A DNA stretch of 64,000 bases from Aphrophora alni (Eukaryota; Arthropoda; Insecta; Hemiptera; Aphrophoridae): assembly GCA_963513935.1 (NCBI GenBank), contig OY740772.1, forward strand, positions 98,847,340-98,911,339. Direction: 5' to 3'. The position numbers were made by a program, and so were the translations under genes. Shown here in pieces: positions 34,746 through 45,559 of the stretch (positions are counted from its first letter, which is position 1; each line of letters begins with the position of its first letter). The notes under the pieces were generated by a model that worked only from the letters and a program-made list of their open reading frames with translations, did no database searches and was not told the origin of the DNA.

Positions 34746-35349
34746 GGATTTTGTTAAGAGGTGTTCAAAGATTAGTTGAGTGGTTTGGTAAAATAATAAT
34801 TTTTACCATAGTTTTCAAGTGTCAAAGTTACTCATTTTTGCGATTTTTGGAACCTTATATAATTTTTTATTTGTAAAATATCAGTTTTTAAGAAAAATTA
34901 CAAAAGTAGTGTTTTGTTTAGAATGGTCCAATTTACCAATTTGTTTTTAAAAAATTTTCACCCACTTTTGGACCTGGCAACATGCAGATTCAAGGGAACC
35001 ATTTCGAGTAAGATTCTGCAAAAAAAAAACTTAATCAGAATATTTTTTCTAAACGGGGGCGTAGATACTACCCGGACTACTTCATCTGGCACAGGTATAA
35101 CAGCATTTGTGTAGTCAAATTGCCTACTCTACCCCTGACTTACATTATATGAAAATATAGGGAATGTTCCCACTAATTTAACATAACAACTCTGTGTTCT
35201 GTTGTATTGAAGCTCGTGCTATTTGTACATTCTTGTGGGCTGAATTGAAATGTAACTTACCCAGAAGAATTGACTAGGTTTTGTAATTGTAAACAAATCG
35301 ACTGTAAACAAAACATTCTTGTCTGACTGTGACTGATCTTTGATGGCGT
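34746..35349. other. No gene seen
   Basis: Unassigned DNA. Confidence 0.5.
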
Positions 35350-35620
35350 TAGATGTCACTCTGTCCTCATATAGAACCCTATTTTTATGTTTTTTATGTT
35401 TTTATTGATTATATTCATCTTTATAAGACACTATATTAGATAAAATTTGTAGATTTCAGTTGTACCAACCTCGCATTGAAGTAGCGAGGTAATGTAATTT
35501 TTGCACACTGATCTCCCTAAAAAAGAAGATATTGGTATAGTTGTGAGATCCGGCAGGGCAAAGTCAACGACACAAGGGTACCAAATGGAGACTCCCTCAC
35601 ATGTGTTCAAACAGGGACGA
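35350..35620 (+). repeat. Dispersed repeat family C, middle part
   Basis: 'ctcatatagaaccctat', 'gacactatattagataaaatttgtagatttcag', 'ggtatagttgtgagatccggcagggc' and 'ggagactccctcacatgtg'. Confidence 0.7.
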
Positions 35621-35929
35621 GAACAATTTATTTATCTATTTAGGGTCAATTTATCTTATCTAAATACAATTCACATACATTTTCAACATTTTTAGCATCC
35701 ATAAAATCACGATTTTTATTTTTTGAAGAAAAACCGCATCTACCGTAAGTTTGCGTTTTTCAAAAACGTTTATCTTAAATCAAACTATGAATTAATCAGA
35801 AGACTTTGTTCACTAATTTCTTATCACTACGTTTTTGTAATTTTTAAAGGGTTTTATGAAAAATCTCAATAAATATATATTTTTACAAAAATTCATAAAG
35901 GAAATAAAGTCTTGTTTTTAGAATTTACA
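35621..35929. other. No gene seen
   Basis: AT-rich unassigned DNA. Confidence 0.5.
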
Positions 35930-36812
35930 CCTTAGTTGACAATTTTTGCTTCCACCACCCCCACTTTTATTTAGCCAATATGCAAAGTACGGTGTAAGTT
36001 GGTAACCGTCAATATTTCGACCTTTGTTTGTTGACTGATCTTCATGTTTCATGGCCTCAGGAAACCGAAAGAGTGATGTTAGACATGCAGTCCGTCTGTC
36101 GTCGTTCTCTGTACGTAAGCACGATAGCGGCGACAAAATATAAGATAAGAGCCTCAAATTTAGCATTGTCGACTACAGTGTGCTCATAAAGAACGCTAAT
36201 GAAATTCAGAAAATCAAATTGAAAATTTCAAAATGACCGCCATTTTGACAGGTTTTCCTTGTATCTTGTGTGTTATTCAAAGAAAAAAATTTCAGATTTC
36301 AATTCTGAATGTAATGATGCCAACACAACCTCTGTACGATGTACAAATAGGGAAGTTATTATTAAAAATTAATTTCGAAACTTTACCGTCCATTAAAATA
36401 GGATATTCGTATTTTAACGAGACTAGGTACGATCATGTCAACTATATACGAGCGAAGCGAGTGGAGGCTCCTTGACATGTGCACCGCTTTAAAATCCGCT
36501 AAAGCCAAGACACTGACACGAGCGAAGCGAGTAGAGATTTTTGAATGTATGCATAACTACGGGGACCATTAAAGCCATCCGACGTCAAGAAAATAGTGGA
36601 ATACACGATTACAAAGTTCAGAAAACCTGTTAAAAATGTTTTAAACAAACTTACACTACTGGATAAGACACCTTGGTCTCCCAATTTAATTTTAAAATTT
36701 CGTACAAGACGCAAGACTCAAACTTTTGTGCGTTACATTTAAAGGATCTGCTTGTATTATATTGTATATGGGGACTGTGTTAGTATCATTATGGTGTCCA
36801 TTACCTTGTTTG
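35930..36812 (+). repeat. Dispersed repeat family C, longest copy
   Basis: This is the reference copy. In order it holds 'ttggtaaccgtcaat', 'tgactgatcttcatgtttcatggcctcagg', a CCGTCTGTCGTCGT box, 'ctgtacgtaagcacgatagcgg', 'gtgctcataaagaac', 'tttcaaaatgaccgccattttgacagg', 'gtgtgttattca', 'cagatttcaattctgaatgtaatg', 'gaagttattattaaaaat', two copies of CGAGCGAAGCGAGT, 'gacgtcaagaaaatagtgg', 'ggataagacaccttgg' and 'acatttaaaggatctgcttg...gtatcattatggtgtcc'. About 0.9 kb, no conserved ORF, no clear inverted ends. Confidence 0.85.
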
Positions 36813-37289
36813 AACTTTGTAAAATTTCCATATCTCGGAAAATATGCTGTTTTTAAAATAAAAATGACAATAATACAAGTTTCATATTTTGAGCCAAGTT
36901 ATATTTTTTAAAAATTTTGGTGCCATTTTTGTTACTTTCTAGACACGACACAATTCTTCCGGTTAGATTTTATTACATCCACTCCTAGAGATTTGACTGT
37001 TATTATATTATGTTTTAATATATCTACTTGAGTTTGTTCCTAGAGCAACAGACAAGTAAGACCACCACATCGTCCAGCTGGAATGATGATGTCATTAATA
37101 ATTGCCAGAACAGTGACGTGATGTACAATTAATTACTAGAAAAACCAACGCCAGACAGTAGTGTTATCTGACTTTCTAGTCAAGTGCAGCTGGTCCTTGT
37201 CATTATTAGTAACCTTCAATTTAATATAAATACTAAAGTACAAGGGAAATTTTAATAATGAAATTAATCCGAAACGCGTCAACAGATAT
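36813..37289. other. No gene seen
   Basis: Unassigned AT-rich DNA. Confidence 0.5.
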
Positions 37290-37699
37290 TAAGACTAGGT
37301 TCCATATAACAAAAATGTCGATGTCACTCGATGAAAACTCGGGTGACAGTACTCTCGTTGATACCCATATTTTTCCTTCATTCTTCATCCAATTTCTTTG
37401 ATTTTTTTTTTATTGAAGAGAACAAACTGCTTTATGTTAACTGCGAGAAAAATCCTTCGTATCGTTAAAGGTACTTTCTTAAAAAAATTGCTAAAGTAAA
37501 AAATTGTTGTTTTGGTTTTCATGTAAAACAGAAAAAGATATTTTAAATTTGGTTCAACAAAACACATTCAGCTGTACAATACCTGTCTATTGATACCTCA
37601 TTTATATCTTTAAAAACAAGGAATTTATGGGTATTATTCTATTTCATTAGTTTTATGGGCGGCAGACGGCACCGGCCGGCTAGTGGAGCCTCCTCTTAA
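37290..37699 (+). repeat. Family D repeat, copy 2
   Basis: Same ends as copy 1 (7728-8200), with a shorter leader after 'gactaggttccatataac' and a shorter T run. Confidence 0.85.
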
Positions 37700-38209
37700 T
37701 ACTAAGCTAGAGATAGCCGTAATCGTTGTTAAATATTGGTTCTCTGAACAGTACAACTCGGTCCTTGGTTCTTTATCTGTAAACCCAATGTAGCTACTGA
37801 TTAACGTGCGATGGAACGCGACAATACTCATAGACTAAAATGTAACAATAAATATATCACAGCTACTGTACACTTGAACAAAACACCTCACGTACTATTG
37901 GAAGTTTTTTTTATCTTGTGTGACTTGTTCCTTACATTATAATTTATCAATCACTGCGATTACAGTGGTAGTAAATGTTATATTCTACTTATTGACGTGT
38001 GTAGCCAACCAATGGTGTGCCTCAACGGCTGGTGGCTGAATTCGTTGGAAGCGTATGCGATCCGACTACTGTAATTAACATTGATGGATGTATACATGTA
38101 AGTTATATCAAACTTTAGAGTAAAACAAAACAGTTTACCTGCTATTTAAAATATAATGTATTTGTTATTTTTGAAACGATATAAAACTGGAAATCTTTCA
38201 TGGACGCGG
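37700..38209. other. No gene seen
   Basis: Unassigned DNA. Confidence 0.5.
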
Positions 38210-38430
38210 CTATAATGAGTACTGACTTGGGAACCCAGAATGTACCTAGCTGGATCTACACCTTTCTTCGTGTAGACTTGGGTTATGTCCTCTTGTCATT
38301 TTTCCTATCAGGTTTCTCATGACCAACTTTTGTTTTCTTTCTACCCACTATTCGAGTATTCGAAGGCTAGGGTTCTTTATTTTATGTCCTTTTCTTCCTT
38401 TTTTTAGAAGGCGATGATGGAATTCGAAAA
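38210..38430 (-). repeat. Dispersed repeat family B
   Basis: 'gagtactgacttgggaacccagaatgtacctagctggatctacacc', 'gggttatgtcctcttgtcatttttcctatcaggtttc' and 'gcgatgatgg'. Confidence 0.7.
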
Positions 38431-38619
38431 AGCTTAATAAATTAAAACATCAAACAGTAAGTTAAAATGTCAGGTGTTAACTTCCTGTAGAAAATTTGTT
38501 AAAAACAATTTAAATTTAATTCTTCTTTTGAAGTATCTCTTTGTACGACGGCTCGTAATTCGGCGTACTCATTATTACATTTATTGCTTCGGACCGCTCG
38601 CTCCTAGTTGGATAACTCG

Positions 38620-38815
38620 CGACTATGCTTTGGTACCGTTCAGTATGTATTCGAGTGACCACCATTTTGAAATTTAAAATGCATATAAATACATCGTTCG
38701 TCCTGGTTGCTAGATATACTATTCTTAAAATTCATAACGAAAGGTACAGACGTTTGGCTGTGACTAAGTAAAATAGTGAAGTCCCAACAAAGTGCTAAAC
38801 GATTATGATGAAACA
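38620..38815 (+). repeat. Dispersed repeat family H, copy 1
   Basis: 'gaccaccattttgaaatttaaaatgcatataaatacatcgttcg' and 'ttcataacgaaaggtacagacg' match 59510-59640. Confidence 0.6.
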
Positions 38816-38821
38816 GGACCC

Positions 38822-39050
38822 CCTCAAGCAGCGTGAGTATGGGCGTGACAATCCTGAGTGACCCTAAGTGGATCGTCTAATCTTTTAAAATTTTATATTG
38901 AGTTAGATACCTCTCTTTCATTTTTTTCCTATCAGGGCTCTTCTTCTCTTCCGAGCCTGACTGTTTTATAGTATTGGAGGCTATGATTCATTATTTCTGG
39001 TTTTTTTGTTTTTTTTTAAGCGATGATGGCCGAAGGGTTTTTCGTCATAA
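38822..39050 (-). repeat. Dispersed repeat family B
   Basis: Full-length-like: starts 'gtgagtatgggcgtgacaatcctgagtgacccta', ends 'gatgatggccgaagggtttttcg'. The core has a deletion around the 'caggtctc...ttgttc' segment. Confidence 0.7.
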
Positions 39051-39599
39051 AATAACAAAAAAATAATATAATAGCACTCTGTTTTGCTCGGTTAAATTAA
39101 AAGAGAATGTAATAAACGTGTTTAATCAAGGTACGAGAAATTCCTGACTTTGGTTCAGGATTATATTCAAACATTGAGGACTGTAAAACTGCAGACTGCA
39201 CAGAAGTAATACAACGAATAACACTAGAAAAGTTAAACGTATCATTCCCTGCTTCTGAATCAATATAAACTTCATTATACTTCAGTTTTTAATTATGAAT
39301 ATTAATTAGAAACGATAATTATTTGATTTTAAACAATAAAGTTTAATTGTAAAATCAAATATTGGGAGTGGTTATCTCAAAAATATATTTTTACTGCACT
39401 ATAACCATTTATTGACATTTAACTTAATACCTTTCGAATGTTTTAATTTAAATGAATGCAAAGGGAAATTATTACAGCACGAAGTAAACAGCTTGTTTAT
39501 TATTGCACTCTTTACAATTTCAGAGATAAATTAAATATAATTGAATATAAAATTATATTGCAGACACAATACTTAACGTAAGTTATATTCTTGTTTTAG
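39051..39599. other. No gene seen
   Basis: AT-rich unassigned DNA. Confidence 0.5.
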
Positions 39600-39775
39600 T
39601 TATTTGGTAATGATGGATTGTTTATACGGTTTAATAGGGCATTTTCCATCATTTGTGTAACAGGCTATGTTGGTGGTTTTCTCTTTTATGCTCTAGTTTT
39701 GTACACTTGATAACGAGAGTTGATGTATACACTCGAAACGTCCTGTATACGTTTTTATGATACAATCTTGTTGAG
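39600..39775 (+). repeat. Probable Penelope-like 3' tail with hammerhead-like core
   Basis: 'tatgttggtggttttctctttt...gtacac' leads into TTGATAACGAGAG, then ACTCGAAACGTC. This reads as (C)TGAT(G)A, a short CGAG/CTCG-type stem and GAAAC-GTC, the layout of hammerhead motifs known from Penelope-like elements. No protein part was detected. Confidence 0.45.
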
Positions 39776-39854
39776 CACTGTGGTGAAATTCACAATAATG
39801 ATTCGAATTTGCCCCTAACCACAATCACTAGAAACTTTAAAATAAAACACAATT

Positions 39855-39960
39855 ATCTGATTAATTGTTCTTTATTAATTTATTTCCACTAAATGTCCTG
39901 ATGCACATTTCGATAACATGGTTATAATCATCGGAGGATCTTGCTTATAAACTGAATCTA
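39855..39960 (-). repeat. Probable second Penelope-like tail, opposite strand
   Basis: The minus strand reads CCGATGATTATAACCATGTT, then ATCGAAATGTGC. That is GATGA, an ATAAC/GTTAT stem, then CGAAA. Confidence 0.4.
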
Positions 39961-40895
39961 AACTTACATAATATCTACTAATGAAATAAAATTAAACCTA
40001 AAACTATAATAACCTATTGAATAACAGGTTATTTAGTTTGGTTTGCTGTTATTTGGTTATAGAAATAGGTTAAGGAGAAAGTTTGTGCTTGTTTTTGCAT
40101 AATTTATTTAACGACTGCTCGTTATGGCTCGTTCACGCCATAATATTAATTACGTTTTATTCACAGTCGGATCGCCCTCCTCCAACCCTTGAATCATTTT
40201 CTAGTCCCCCTCGGGTTTTAAAGCGGAAATAAAATTCAAAACGAACATCATTCAGCTTACTTGTAATAAAACCCTACCTCTAAATTACATGAAGATTGTT
40301 GTCCACGTTTCCCCGTAACTATGTAAGAAACTCACAGATGTACTGTTGAAATAGACGAGTTAAAATAGGATATCGTCTCGCTTAGAGAATTATTTATATC
40401 TTTATTCGAAGTAACTCTATAATATCTACTGCAACTTTTTGTAGGTGAACTTAGTTTTCAGTGTAACTTTTTTGTGTAATACAATCTGACACTTTTAATT
40501 CGACCTGACTATTCTAGTCCGCAATACCTCCAGGACTGATCCAATTCCAACAAGTTTGTTTTTATTTCATAACAAAGCTCGAAGTTAGGCGAACATCTGC
40601 CGCTTGACTTCGTTAGTTTTGTCTCTTTCCTTTTATGTAAGAGACATGTTTAAACAGTACGAAAGTGGTAGTTTTTAATGTTACCAACATTTTAGTAAAT
40701 TAATAATAAAATAAAATTTTAAGCTTATGTATTTTTAACTTATTTTACAGTAAACGAAAATATACAAAACTTAAGGAAAATAATTTAATTTATGCATTTA
40801 TGCTCACATACCGAAATTGTTCTGTCAGTCCACTGGTTTAGGCTGTTGGTCGTTGCAATTATTTATTTACACGGTTTCTCCTTGTTGGATAGAAG
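39961..40895. other. No gene; short family H fragment
   Basis: 'actgctcgttatggctcgttcacg' at 40115-40140 is shared with 59437-59460. The rest is unassigned. Confidence 0.45.
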
Positions 40896-41060
40896 CGAAA
40901 AACCAACAAATCATCACAAATAAAGACACCTCGAATACTCTAATAACGTCAGGGTTGGAAAAGTACAAAAGTTGATCAATAGAAGCCTGATAGAAAATAT
41001 TAAAGAGAGGGATCTAACCCAAGACTATTAGCTTAGGTGTTCTCGGGATTGTCGTATGGG
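40896..41060 (+). repeat. Dispersed repeat family B
   Basis: The plus-strand family frame is open from LEYSNNVRVGKVQKLINR to IKERDLTQDY before a stop, supporting a shared ancestral frame. Confidence 0.8.
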
Positions 41061-41281
41061 GTTTTCCAATTTTATATCGTGCACATTATTATTAACATAA
41101 CAAGAACGTTATTTTCTTTTCTGAGATTTCCTCTAAAGTTTGATATAATTTACATGTATACATACATCAATAGTACTTTTGTTTTTTGCTGAAGTAATTT
41201 CTGTTTGCATTTAAATTCCTTGTATATTCTTAAGGTAAAGCAAATATCCCCATAGATTTTGTGTTGTTTCGTAAAATCAAA

Positions 41282-41455
41282 AAACCATTCAATCATCATC
41301 GTCATATAAAAAAAAAGGAAGAACATAAAATATAGACACCTACCCCGCGAATACTTTAATAACGTCAGAGTCGCAGAAGAATAATAGTTGGTCAAGACAG
41401 ACCTGATAGGAAAGAGAGATGTAGATTCAGCTAGGTGTGTTGGGATTGTCAAGCT
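41282..41455 (+). repeat. Dispersed repeat family B
   Basis: The family frame gives REYFNNVRVAEE, two stops, then LVKTDLIGKRDVD with a deletion of the MKERDLTQ region. A 137-codon ORF on the opposite strand is a shadow. Confidence 0.75.
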
Positions 41456-41624
41456 CGTATTCACACAGTGAGGCCCTGAGGACATTTTCTTACTCGGAAA
41501 CATCGATTTTTTTATAGCCATCACAAACTTTCTATACTTCGTATATGTGAGAGGGTAAAACAAAATATAATTTTTGATTTTACCTATAACAAGAATTCGT
41601 GGAAGTTGGGACTTTATTTTATAA

Positions 41625-42118
41625 TCTTATCTGTCTTTTTACTTATCCAATTTGGTAATCGCACAAAATTTTGAACTTTGTTTTTTAACTGATCTTCACG
41701 TTTCATAGCTTTAAAAACCCGAAAAAGTTATTTTCAACATCCCGTCCGTCCGTCGTTATTCTCTGTACGTAAGCACGATAGCGGGCACACAAATTAAAAT
41801 ATGAACATGAAATTTGTTGCAGAGAACTATAGTGTTCTCATATAGAACCCTATTGAAATTCGGAAAGTTCAAATTACAAATGTTAATGGCGGCCATTTTT
41901 AACAGTTTTTTGTTAATATCTCGTATGTCGTTCAAGTTGTATCACACTAAATTAGATGAAAATTTGCAGATTCAATTCTGCACTACATCTCTACGATGAC
42001 AAATTGCGAAATTATTGTAAAAAATGAAATTTCTAACCTTGACTTCTCAAGAAAATGTGTTATTCGTACAGTTACGAGATCTGGCAGGGGCGAGCCGAGT
42101 GAAGACTTTCTATACACA
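41625..42118 (+). repeat. Dispersed repeat family C, first part
   Basis: It extends from 'ttatccaatttggtaatcgcacaaaattttgaac' to 'cagttacgagatctggcaggggcgagccgagtg'. It is interrupted by the foldback element and resumes at about 42785. Confidence 0.75.
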
Positions 42119-42783
42119 GAGTGTTTGTGTAATGTGCGGAGATAATTGAGATGTTGGTTATATGGATTAAAATAAAGAAAAAAATCCTATAAACATACGT
42201 CCGGAAGCGCTTCTTTTAGCAGCAATCCGCCATTTTTTTACTAAATAATTTATATCTCTAGAACGCCTTAACTGAATGAGTTGAAGTTTTGTACGGTAGT
42301 TGTCAATGTAAAGACCTTGTTTGAAAAAAAATAATCAACTTTTTCCAATAATTCGTAAAAAAATGGCGGCTATTTAAAAACAATTTATGAAAATAACTAA
42401 CTAATGGACGCTGTTTTAATGTTACCTTTTGTTCGATAGTTTTAACAATTTATTATTAAATAGGAACTTAAACAGGCTACGAAAATTTATCTTGAAGTTT
42501 ATTATAAAAATTTAGTGTTTTCAAGTAATTTTCAATAAATTTTTTAAATGGCCTCCATTTTTTAAATGGATTGTTGGAATAAGTTGATTATTTTTTCAAA
42601 CTAGGTTTTTACAATGATGAGTACAGCACAAAATTTCAACTCAATCGGTTAAGCCGTTCAAGAGATGTAAATTATTAGTAAACAAACAAAATGGCGGATA
42701 ACTGGTACAAGAATCGTTTCCGAACATTTGTTTACAGGTACTTTTTTCTTTATTTCGATCCGCGTGTTTACAGACACAACCTG
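42119..42783. mobile_element. Foldback/MITE with about 190-bp arms (family J)
   Basis: The left arm (from about 42165: 'aataaagaaaaaaatcctataaacatacgtccgg', 'ccgccatttttttactaa', 'gagttgaagttttgtac', 'aaaaaaataatcaac') is mirrored by the right arm ending about 42760. Roughly four of five positions match by eye. It has no ORF. It sits inside family C, whose sequence continues on the right. Confidence 0.8.
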
Positions 42784-42784
42784 T

Positions 42785-42838
42785 ATATACATCTAGCCGG
42801 CGCCAAGAAAATACTGATATACACAATGTTGCATTATG
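42785..42838 (+). repeat. Family C, continuation
   Basis: 'ctagccggcgccaagaaaatactgatatacacaat' corresponds to the family's 'gacgtcaagaaaatagtggaatacacga' box. Confidence 0.55.
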
Positions 42839-43165
42839 TTTGATACTATTAAATGCAGAATTAAAGTTTGCAAATTTGTATATTATTTGTAAAATACAAA
42901 AGATATTAAATAAAACTTTTTGAAATGGCTGTTCTTTTTCAATTCGATTTTTGTGAATTTCAATAGGGGTTCAATATGAGCATAGTCCTCTATAACAATT
43001 ACATGTTCCTATCTTAATTTTTGTGGCCGCTATCATGCTTACGTATAGATGAGGACGACAGATAGAGGACGGAATGTAGAAATTCACTTTCTTTTTCTGA
43101 AGCCATGAGACGTAAAGATCAGCCAACATTTATTTTGCGTACTGGATAATGCAGCCAACTTTATA
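42839..43165 (-). repeat. Dispersed repeat family C, inverted neighbour
   Basis: The plus strand has 'gcagaattaaagtttgcaaatttg', 'caataggggttcaatatgagcatagtcctctataac' and 'gctatcatgcttacgtatagatg', in reverse relative to the copy at 41625. Confidence 0.75.
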
Positions 43166-43194
43166 TACTGGATAATTTATATCTTTAAAAAATA

Positions 43195-43282
43195 ATAATT
43201 TCGGAATTGTCTTGTCTGTGTAGACTGGTAGCGACCTACAGACATACAGACGGCTAGACACCCGCGTGAAATTATAACTAAA
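43195..43282 (+). repeat. Short dispersed repeat (family G)
   Basis: 'ttgtcttgtctgtgtagactggtagcgacctacagacatacagacggctagacacccgcgtgaaattata'; see 31855-31918. Confidence 0.6.
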
Positions 43283-43842
43283 AAACATAATGGTTTCTTT
43301 TTGTTCAGTACCGTAACAGAAACCGAGTATTAGATAACATATTGTTTCAAATTAAAATGATTTAATGCTTTCTTCATGTATGTAGCGAACAACAAAAGGT
43401 TTCCCTTCACCACCCTCACATTATTTTTCAGATTATCTTCAACCCCTAAGTATACTCTCGCAGACAATGTACAAGCACTTGTAATCTTACTCTTTCATCT
43501 ATCGCTTCACATTATTCCATACTTCCGAACCTCGTGTGATGTAATCTTGATACAATTAGAGGAATTGTTCAGTAGAAACTTGATTAATGTAAAGTGCTGC
43601 ACTCTGTGTTTAGAACAGAAATCTCCCTAAATGAGCAATACAATTCCTTGAGTGTTTTAATACTTTCAATAAATTGTTCTTGTAAACCTAATATTAGTCA
43701 CGAAGTAACAGGACATTAATACTATAGCTACTTGAACAAACACCATTCCTTGAATGTTTACTCCTGCCATTGATGTAACCGAATTCGTTGATAAAGTAAA
43801 CGATCCTTTTACTGTTTACATTTTACTATAATTCACCTTGAT
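43283..43842. other. No gene seen
   Basis: An 84-codon plus-strand ORF (43376-43630) has no recognised domain and no splice support; I do not call it a gene. Confidence 0.45.
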
Positions 43843-44356
43843 ACAGGGTGGTTCGAAGTTAATGTTAAACAATTTTTTGGGATAAAATACATATTACTAT
43901 TTATATTTCCTACTCCAAACACCTTAATCAAACACAAATCCAAAATTGTAAAACAACGTTTAAAATCATATTAAACGGAGAGGTTTTTAATAATTGACAC
44001 CTCAAAATAAAGCGTAACAGGGAGTTTAAATTTATGCTAATGTTACCTTTTTTCGAAATTAAGACTAAGTGCAACATTAAACTATAATTTTCAGTATTTA
44101 ACTGTGTGACATCACAATAAACATAATGTCATTCTTGTTGGATATTGAATGTACATTCTGAAAATTGTGTCAAATTTCCTAAAATAGATATAGAAAGCAA
44201 AGGAAATACAGTTTTACTAGCGGAAATGCCCATTAGAAAAACCTAGAACATATTTAAAGATTTGTTAATAGAAAATTGTTATATGCACCGTTTTATTACT
44301 AGTAAAACTTTACCCTAAAAAGGTTTAACACTAACCTGTATACACCCTGTATACAA
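43843..44356. mobile_element. Short element with TACAGGGTG terminal repeats
   Basis: The left end TACAGGGTGGTTCGAAGTTA continues as ATGTTAAAC. The right end in reverse complement reads TACAGGGTGTATACAGGTTA and continues as GTGTTAAAC. About 514 bp, no ORF. TACAGGGTG ends are frequent in arthropod dispersed elements; the superfamily is not assigned. Confidence 0.6.
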
Positions 44357-44389
44357 GTCACTTGAAAATTTTGAAAAGAACTCGGAAAA

Positions 44390-44735
44390 ATTCTGGGAGT
44401 TCGAAATTATATTTTAGCTATTTGTCATCGTAGATAGGTGTGGATACCATTACGTTACCATCTACAATATTTCATCTAACTTAGTGTGTTGAATAAAACA
44501 TAGATATGAGTATAAAATTGTTTTAAAATGGCCACCATTTTGATATTTTCAGTTCAATTTTTCTAACTATTAATAGAGTTCTATATGAATTACCAGACTA
44601 GACTCCCTCCCCTGTACCAAATTCCATATATCTATCATAACTATTGTTGCCGCTATCGTGCTTTCGTACAGACGACAACGACAATGGACGGACGGAATCT
44701 CAAAAATGGTTTTTCGGTTTCCTGAGGTCTGTGAA
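44390..44735 (-). repeat. Dispersed repeat family C, 5' half
   Basis: 'tagctatttgtcatcgtagataggtgtggataccat', 'aaaatggccaccattttgatattttc', 'agagttctatatgaatt' and 'ccgctatcgtgctttcgtacagacgacaacgacaatggacgg' in reverse. It abuts the 54-bp array. Confidence 0.75.
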
Positions 44736-44736
44736 T

Positions 44737-45420
44737 GTGCCTTGTACTGTGCAGCAACCATTTTGCGTGTCCTCTAGAATACACCTCCCAAACCTTGTAC
44801 TGTTTTATGTATCCTTTTGAGTACCCCTCCATGCCTTGAACTTTGCAGCAACTCTTTAAATGTCCTCGAAAGTATACCTCCTCACTGTCTTGAACTGTGC
44901 AGCAACTGTTTGAATGTCCTCGAAAGTATACCTCCTCACTGTCTTGAACTGTGCAGCAACTGTGTGAATGTCCTCGAAAGTATACCTCCTCACTGCCTTG
45001 AACTGTGCAGCAACTTTTTGAATGTCCTCGAAAATATACCACCTCACTGCCTTGAACTGTGCAGCAACTGTTTGAATGTACTCGAAAGTATACCTCCTGA
45101 CTGCCTTGAACTGTGCAGCAACTGTTTGAATGTCCTCGAAAGTATACCTCCTCACTGCCTTGAACTGTGCAGCAACTGTTTTAATGTCCTCGAAATATAC
45201 CTCCTCACTGCCTTGAACTGTGCAGTAACTGTTTGAATGTCCTCGAAAGTATACCTCCTCACTGCCTTGAACTGTGCAGTAACTGTTTGAATGTCCTCGA
45301 AAGTATACCATCCTCACTGCCTTGAACTGTGCAGTAACTGTTTGAATGTCCTGGAAAGTATACTTTTTCCACAACTGTTTTGAGTGTCCTCTAGAATATC
45401 CTTCCATGCCTTGAACTGAA
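44737..45420. repeat. 54-bp tandem array, about 12.5 copies
   Basis: The unit contains CCTTGAACTGTGCAGCAACT and 'gaatgtcctcgaaagtatacctcctcactg'. The first two or three copies and the last one are diverged or shortened, the middle ones nearly identical. Because 54 is a multiple of three, ORFs of 139 codons (+) and 183 codons (-) arise; they are 18-residue repeats with no start context or splice support. Confidence 0.95.
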
Positions 45421-45559
45421 TCTGGATCAACTTATCCGTACAACAGAGATAAGTTCGAGCAAGTCTGGCGCAGGTTGGAGAAATGAAGGGCTTGTAGTGG
45501 GGGGTAAATAGGCTGTAAATAAAAATTGTTGTACTATACACTAATATTGTTATTTACAT
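45421..45559. other. Linker between array and transposase remnant
   Basis: No features seen. Confidence 0.5.

Noticed and set aside
41150..41563. 137-codon minus-strand ORF
   Set aside because: It is antisense to a family B repeat and adjacent AT-rich DNA.
43376..43630. 84-codon ORF
   Set aside because: No domain, no splice signals, and composition like surrounding non-coding DNA.
44817..45407. Overlapping ORFs of 139 and 183 codons on opposite strands
   Set aside because: They arise from a 54-bp tandem repeat whose length is a multiple of three.
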